Shown one piece after another: positions 59,908-64,000 of a stretch of DNA of 64,000 nt. Below the pieces are notes generated by a model. That model was not told the DNA's origin, made no database searches, and saw only the letters and a list, made by a program, of their open reading frames with translations. Position 1 is the stretch's first letter, and the number at the start of each line of letters is the position of its first letter. This stretch comes from Paenibacillus glycinis (GTDB lineage: Bacteria; Bacillota; Bacilli; Paenibacillales; Paenibacillaceae), in assembly GCF_009909185.1 (NCBI RefSeq), contig NZ_JAAAMV010000004.1, positions 116,353 to 180,352 on the forward strand. The letters are read 5' to 3'. Position numbers and translations under genes: made by a program.

Positions 59908-60858
59908 CTAGATTCTCTCTCTCAGCCATGGCCAGACGACGCTTTGCGTCAGTTGCAAATTCGTCAGTCCCAGCTCGTTGATATACGGTTCCCGTTCGCG
60001 AAAATAATCCGCGTGCTTCCCGATAATCGGCACGCCGCGCCGCTCGGCCGGCGCGTGCTTGTCCCGCAGCCAGGCCGGCCAGAACCGGCGGCCGGCGGCT
60101 GCTTCCGGTTCGGGCAATGGCACATTCGCACGGCCGGCCGAACCGGCGACGGTTGCCGCGCCGCGGCTTGCGGCCGAATCGGCTGCACCGGAGCCGGCTG
60201 CGCTTGACCGCGGCGAGCCGAGCTCGCCGCCCTCGCCTGCACCGGTCGCTCCGGCGCTTGCCGAATCGCTGGCGCCGGCGCTCGGGCGGCTCGAGCCGCT
60301 GCGGCCGAAGCCGCGCCAGCCGCCGAACGTGCCCAGCCGGCTGACGCCGTCGGCCGGCTTCCCGGGCGACAGGGAGCCGACTCCCGCGCCGGCGTACACG
60401 AACAGCACGGATGCCCGCAATTCCTCCGGAATGCGGCAGCGGGGCGAACCGATCATGACGACCGGGCTCGGCGGTCCCCCGAGCAGGTCGAGCAGCTGCC
60501 AAGCGGCATGGACCGCCGCGACGCCGCCGCCGCTGTGGCCGATCAGCACGATGCGGCCGGCCTTGCCCGGCTCGGGCCGCCAATCGGCGCCGATCGCGTC
60601 CACGACGCGCCTGCCTCCGATGGAGCGGCCGAACCGGCCCGCGCCGAGCCGCATGTCGCGGCTGATTTCCCACAGCTGGGGAACGGCGCGGCGGCTCCAG
60701 TCGCCGTAAGGGAAGAGCAGCTGGGACGTCCGGACGCGGAAACCTTCGCGTTCCAGTATACCATGCAACGAACCGCGAAAGCTCTCCAGGAATTGCGGCG
60801 CGGTCGCGAAACCGGCGAGCAAATAGAGCGAGACCTGTTCCTTTTCCCCGTGCTCCAT
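59908..60858 (-). CDS. Alpha/beta hydrolase with a low-complexity insert
   Basis: A 316-residue protein. The first half has SLYLLAGFATAPQFLESFRG and the nucleophile elbow IVLIGHSGGGVAAVHAA (G-H-S-G-G), typical of lipase-like hydrolases, then VVMIGSPRCRIP. After residue ~165 comes a ~75-residue stretch almost entirely of Gly, Ser, Ala and Arg, which interrupts the fold. The end (VPIIGKHADYFREREPYINE) provides the catalytic His. ATG 60858 lies near AAGGGG; its upstream neighbour ends four bases earlier, so it is coupled to the M48 protease gene. Substrate unknown. Confidence 0.75.
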   Translation of the reverse strand: MEHGEKEQVSLYLLAGFATAPQFLESFRGSLHGILEREGFRVRTSQLLFPYGDWSRRAVPQLWEISRDMRLGAGRFGRSIGGRRVVDAIGADWRPEPGKAGRIVLIGHSGGGVAAVHAAWQLLDLLGGPPSPVVMIGSPRCRIPEELRASVLFVYAGAGVGSLSPGKPADGVSRLGTFGGWRGFGRSGSSRPSAGASDSASAGATGAGEGGELGSPRSSAAGSGAADSAASRGAATVAGSAGRANVPLPEPEAAAGRRFWPAWLRDKHAPAERRGVPIIGKHADYFREREPYINELGLTNLQLTQSVVWPWLRERI

Positions 60859-60862
60859 CGCG

Positions 60863-62137
60863 TTACGGCCCCTTCTGGCCGTGCGATTTCGCAAAATCCA
60901 TCGCGGCGATGATCCGCTCCATGTCGCTCGGATGGTCGTCGCGGAACCAGCGCACGAGCAGCGGCGGATTGACGTCGCTGAGCGTGATGACGCCCGTCTT
61001 CTGCTGCATGCTCACGGAGCCCTCCGCGCTGTTCAGGAGACGCATCGCGTACGCGTCCGCCGACGATTCCGCGTTCCGCGAGACGGCGTTGCTGATCGGC
61101 AGCGAGACGAACGACAGCACCGCCATGATGAGCAGCAGCAGCGGCAGCGCCGTCATGTCGGAGCGGCCGCGAATGCCCCAGGCCTCGCCCCAGCGCCGGA
61201 TGGCGGCGACGTAGACCCAGCCCCCGATGCAGATGACGACGAGCGAGGAGCCGACCGCGCCGACCGCGCTCCATTCGAGATGGTGCATCGCGTAGTGGCC
61301 CATCTCGTGCGCCATGATGAGGAGAATTTCCGGCTCCGTAAGCTGCTTTAGCGTCGTATCCCACAGCACGATGCGCAGCGAGGGCCCGATGCCCGTCACG
61401 TAAGCGTTGATCGCGTTCGTTTTCTTGGACATGTCCACTTCGTACACGTGATCCGCCGGGATGTCCGCCTTGGCCGCGAGATTCAGGATCTTGGCCTCCA
61501 GCTGCGGATCGGACAGCGTCGTAAACTTGTTGTAGAGCGGATCGATGATCACCGGCTGCACGTACATCATGAAGACCGTGAACGGCACCGAGATCAGCCA
61601 CAGCTTCAGCCACCAGCGGCCGCGCCGCGACAGGATCCAGAACGCCACCGCGGACACCGCGAGCATCGTCAGGTAGCCGACGCCGAGCGACACGAGCTTG
61701 TCCCGAATCCAACCCGCGACCGGCTGCGTGGTAATCCCGTACTGCTTGGACAGGGCGTAGCTGAATATCTGCAGGGGCAGATAGAGCACGAACGAGGCGA
61801 GGTCCACCAGCAGCACGAACAGCGGGAAGCGCACGACGAGCGGAAGGCCGCTCAGCGCGCCGCGCCAATACCGGGCGAGTCCGCCGGACAGCAGGAACAG
61901 GTAGATCAGCCATTCCCACGGCACGCTGGTGAAGAAAATCCAATTGCGGATCGGGTTCAGCACCTCGCTGTCCTTCAACTGCTGGGGCGTGAAATAAGTT
62001 GCGGGATCCGCCGCCGTGCCGACGTAAGCGCGGGGCACGTTGTTCGGCGAGGTGTACCAGACGTAGCCCGCCACGACGATCGCGTAGAGCAGCAGCAACA
62101 ACAGCCATTTTTTCGAGAAACGCGTGCGCACCGGCAT
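60863..62137 (-). CDS. M48-family membrane metallopeptidase (Ste24-like)
   Basis: A 424-residue integral membrane zinc protease. There are seven or so helices, an N-terminal one at 10-30 (WLLLLLLYAIVVAGYVWY), and the catalytic HEMGH in LLIMAHEMGHYAMHH near residue 285, with the third ligand Glu in RNAESSADAYAMRLL. EVDMSKKTNAINAYVTGIGP and RIVLWDTTLKQLTEPE are the family signature around it. It resembles CAAX prenyl protease 1 (Ste24) homologues. AGGAG lies eight bases before ATG 62137. It appears to begin a leftward unit with the hydrolase and the fructokinase. Confidence 0.93.
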   Translation of the reverse strand: MPVRTRFSKKWLLLLLLYAIVVAGYVWYTSPNNVPRAYVGTAADPATYFTPQQLKDSEVLNPIRNWIFFTSVPWEWLIYLFLLSGGLARYWRGALSGLPLVVRFPLFVLLVDLASFVLYLPLQIFSYALSKQYGITTQPVAGWIRDKLVSLGVGYLTMLAVSAVAFWILSRRGRWWLKLWLISVPFTVFMMYVQPVIIDPLYNKFTTLSDPQLEAKILNLAAKADIPADHVYEVDMSKKTNAINAYVTGIGPSLRIVLWDTTLKQLTEPEILLIMAHEMGHYAMHHLEWSAVGAVGSSLVVICIGGWVYVAAIRRWGEAWGIRGRSDMTALPLLLLIMAVLSFVSLPISNAVSRNAESSADAYAMRLLNSAEGSVSMQQKTGVITLSDVNPPLLVRWFRDDHPSDMERIIAAMDFAKSHGQKGP

Positions 62138-62422
62138 GCCAACATCTCCTGTTTTCCAAGTGTTCGAATAGGTTCATCATAGCATGTTTTCGGCCGAAAA
62201 CAGAATGCGAGCGCCCGCCGGACGACTGCCCGGGGACGCTCGAAAAAAGGCTATGGGACGGATGGCGCTTCATGCGATGATGACGTTCATCAATCGCGCC
62301 ATTAATGGATAAGGACGTTAAATGACGATTCCGGTGACGAAAGGTCGGCGCCGTGGCGCTAGATAATCGTAGGCTTAGCGACCCCTGATGGCATTGTGAC
62401 GATCGGTGACGGATGACGGCGT

Positions 62423-63505
62423 TTAAATAACTTCGCGCTCGTCGTTGCCCGGCAGTTCCGGGTACGCCGCATGCGGCTCCGCTTGGTACCAGAACACCGT
62501 CGACGCGATGTCGCTCTGCTGCGGCAGATAGCGCCCGCCGGAACGCCAGCCGAGATCCTGGATCGTCACGCGCAGCTCGGATTCGAAACGGATCGGATCC
62601 TGCACATGCCAGCGGTACATGCCGAAGCGCTGCTGGCTGCGGTACAGCCCGTCCGGCTTGATGGCCTGATGCATGCCAAGGAACGGCGTGGAATACGTGC
62701 CGTATTCGCCCTTCGGCTGTTCCCAGTTCCAGGCGCCGCCGAAATAATCCTCCGTGCCCGTGCCGCAGATCGTGGGAAAATCCTTGTCCCCGTCGAGGTA
62801 AAACTTGATCTCGCCCTCGCCCCACCAGCCGGTGTTGTTGACCTGCCAGGCGAGGTAACAGCCGACGTAGTGGCCTTTGCCCTTCACGCCGTCGACGAGC
62901 GTGTGCACGTCCTTGTACGGCACGGGGTTGCTGCGGCGCCACTGCGCGTGGAAGTAGGCCATGTCGGACGGAACCTCCGTCAGCGTATAGTCGATTTGGA
63001 AATACAGCACGGCCGTCTCCGTCCCCGTGTTCTCCATCGTGATGCGGGCCGACTCCCGGAACGGCATCTGCCAGTAGCTGTTCATGCCGCCCGCCGGATT
63101 GACGGCCACGGGGAAGGAATTCACGTTGCAGCGCTCCTGCCAGCCGTTGCAAAAGAAGTCGCCGACCGGCGCTTCGACCGAAGGCTCCTCCTCGTCGTCC
63201 CAGTACATCCGCAGGATCATCGTGCGCCAGATGTTCGGCGCGCACGTCAACCAGATATGCTGGATGGCGCCGGGACCGTCGATCTCGCCCATCGTGAACG
63301 TCGTGCCCGCTTCGATAGCGACCGAAGGCGACACCTTCCACCCCAGCCCCAGATCGCGCGCGCAATTCTCGCCCGTTCCCTCGGTCGCCATGCCGCCCTT
63401 GCCCGCCTCGCCCGTGAAATTCTCCGCGCTGATCGACCGGCTCTTCGCGTCCGACAGCCTGGCCAAATTGCCGATGCCCATATCCAATCCGTTGAAACCA
63501 AACAT
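62423..63505 (-). CDS. DUF2961 / glycoside hydrolase family 172 protein
   Basis: A 360-residue double jelly-roll protein. It begins DMGIGNLARLSDAKSRSIS, with ISAENFTGEAGKGGMATEG as the family motif, followed by IDGPGAIQHIWLTC, ILRMYWDDEEEPSVEAPVGD, FHAQWRRSNPVP and GTGTEDYFGGAWNW with the catalytic acids. Characterised GH172 members act on alpha-D-fructofuranose (difructose anhydride) and alpha-D-arabinofuranose. There is no signal peptide, so the substrate would be cleaved in the cytoplasm. A fructokinase gene lies three genes downstream on the same strand, but a shared pathway is only suggestive. Confidence 0.9.
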   Translation of the reverse strand: MFGFNGLDMGIGNLARLSDAKSRSISAENFTGEAGKGGMATEGTGENCARDLGLGWKVSPSVAIEAGTTFTMGEIDGPGAIQHIWLTCAPNIWRTMILRMYWDDEEEPSVEAPVGDFFCNGWQERCNVNSFPVAVNPAGGMNSYWQMPFRESARITMENTGTETAVLYFQIDYTLTEVPSDMAYFHAQWRRSNPVPYKDVHTLVDGVKGKGHYVGCYLAWQVNNTGWWGEGEIKFYLDGDKDFPTICGTGTEDYFGGAWNWEQPKGEYGTYSTPFLGMHQAIKPDGLYRSQQRFGMYRWHVQDPIRFESELRVTIQDLGWRSGGRYLPQQSDIASTVFWYQAEPHAAYPELPGNDEREVI

Positions 63506-63590
63506 CGTTCCCTCTCCTTTACGATTGGATGAAACCGCTTTATTGGGTCAATATGGAACCTATGCTATCTTGATGGAAACCGGCTGTCAA

Positions 63591-64000
63591 GGGCTCCGGT
63601 GTTGCGATGGATGCTCCCGTGGTCCTCCGGACCAAAGTCGCTTCCATTCGCAACACCTTCGCTTGCAGCGTTTTTTGCGGGCTGGGCTTCGAGCGGAGCC
63701 CCGGTGTTTGCGTTGGGCGCTCCCGTGGTCCTCCGGACCAAAGTCGCTTCCATTCGCAACACCTTCGCTTGCAGCTTTTTTTGCGGGCTGGGCTTCAAGC
63801 GGGGCTCCGGTGTTTGCGTTGGGCGCTCCCGTGGTGCTTCGCACCAAGGTCGTTCCAATCGCAACACCTTCGCTTGCAGCGTTTTTTGCGGGTTGGGCTT
63901 CGAGCGGGGCTCCGGTGTCTGCGTTGGGCGCTCCCGTGGTCCTCCGGACCAAAGTCGCTCCCAATCGCAACACCTTCGCTTGCAGCGTTTTTTGCGGGCT
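63591..64000. repeat. Tandem array of four ~105-bp structured elements (array may continue past the window)
   Basis: Copies begin near 63591, 63695, 63801 and 63906 (the CCGG landmarks at 63596, 63701, 63807 and 63912), so periods are 105, 106 and 105. Each has an outer stem (GGTGTTGCG type pairing with CGCAACACC), an inner hairpin (GGTCC TCC GGACC, or GGTGC TTC GCACC in copy 3), then GCTTGCAGCGTTTTTTGCGG. The pairs change together between copies. Single-base indels break the reading frame, so it is unlikely to be coding. It starts about 85 bases upstream of the GH172 gene. The last copy is cut off by the window edge. Confidence 0.8.

Noticed and set aside
60543..63365. 940-codon leftward frame across the hydrolase, protease and GH172 genes
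   Set aside because: A GC-driven alternative frame of three real genes on the same strand; no motifs.
63565..63973. Repeat-peptide genes (35-residue unit) on the minus strand of the terminal array
   Set aside because: Frame shifts between copies (periods 105, 106, 105) and hairpin covariation argue for non-coding structure.
63591..64000. Possible CRISPR array
   Set aside because: The whole ~105-base unit repeats with no unique spacers and no cas genes in the window.

Overview
The window looks like chromosome from a high-GC, spore-forming member of the Paenibacillaceae (Paenibacillus or Cohnella type). Evidence is two complete endospore germinant-receptor operons (gerA/gerB/gerC families), strong AGGAGG-type ribosome sites with frequent TTG and GTG starts, YesM/YesN-type and LiaS-type two-component pairs, many AraC/LacI/TetR regulators, GH78 and GH172 glycosidases, and Bacillus-like Zur and Fur operators. 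No rRNA, tRNA, prophage, insertion sequence or CRISPR array was seen. The genus is inference.

Layout. 0-7.5 kb: single-gene units (GyrI-type AraC regulator, aldo/keto reductase, AadK-like adenylyltransferase with a 31-residue upstream peptide, orphan GHKL ATPase, SRPBCC protein). 7.6-11.4 kb: membrane protein, LiaS/DesK-like kinase with NarL-type regulator, luciferase-like oxidoreductase. 11.4-16.7 kb: metal locus in which a YcgR/YcgQ-like pair (the permease with a long histidine-rich loop) diverges from an ABC importer across an intergenic region holding three Zur-like boxes and two sigma-A promoters. 16.7-18.4 kb: ECF sigma factor with a DUF4179 membrane partner. 19-25.3 kb: phytanoyl-CoA dioxygenase-like gene diverging from an AraC regulator, then a SWIM-SNF2 helicase and a GNAT. 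25.5-26.8 kb: an AT-richer cassette of three small membrane or exported proteins and a broken HTH remnant.

27-35.8 kb is one leftward six-gene unit: sensor kinase, AraC response regulator, binding lipoprotein, ATPase, fused permease and a second binding protein, of the iron(III)/organophosphate importer type. 36-38.8 kb: DrrAB-type exporter converging with a TetR regulator; both promoters share an operator-like word. 38.9-39.3 kb: truncated PepSY gene below twin Fur boxes. 39.4-43 kb: first ger operon (A-C-B). 43-53 kb: VOC protein, chemoreceptor, Gfo/Idh/MocA oxidoreductase, secreted YCF48-like repeat protein, an unknown gene whose 3' end is tandemly duplicated, and a LacI regulator before an alpha-L-rhamnosidase. 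53.3-57.5 kb: second ger operon (A-B-C plus a small membrane protein). 57.7-63.5 kb: HAD phosphatase, ROK fructokinase, hydrolase, M48 protease, GH172 protein.

The most unusual item is at the right end (63.59-64.0 kb): four tandem copies of a ~105-bp element, each predicted to fold into nested hairpins, with base changes between copies that keep several pairs intact, while indels between copies break any reading frame. All functions are read from the protein and DNA sequence by eye; no searches or folding programs were run.
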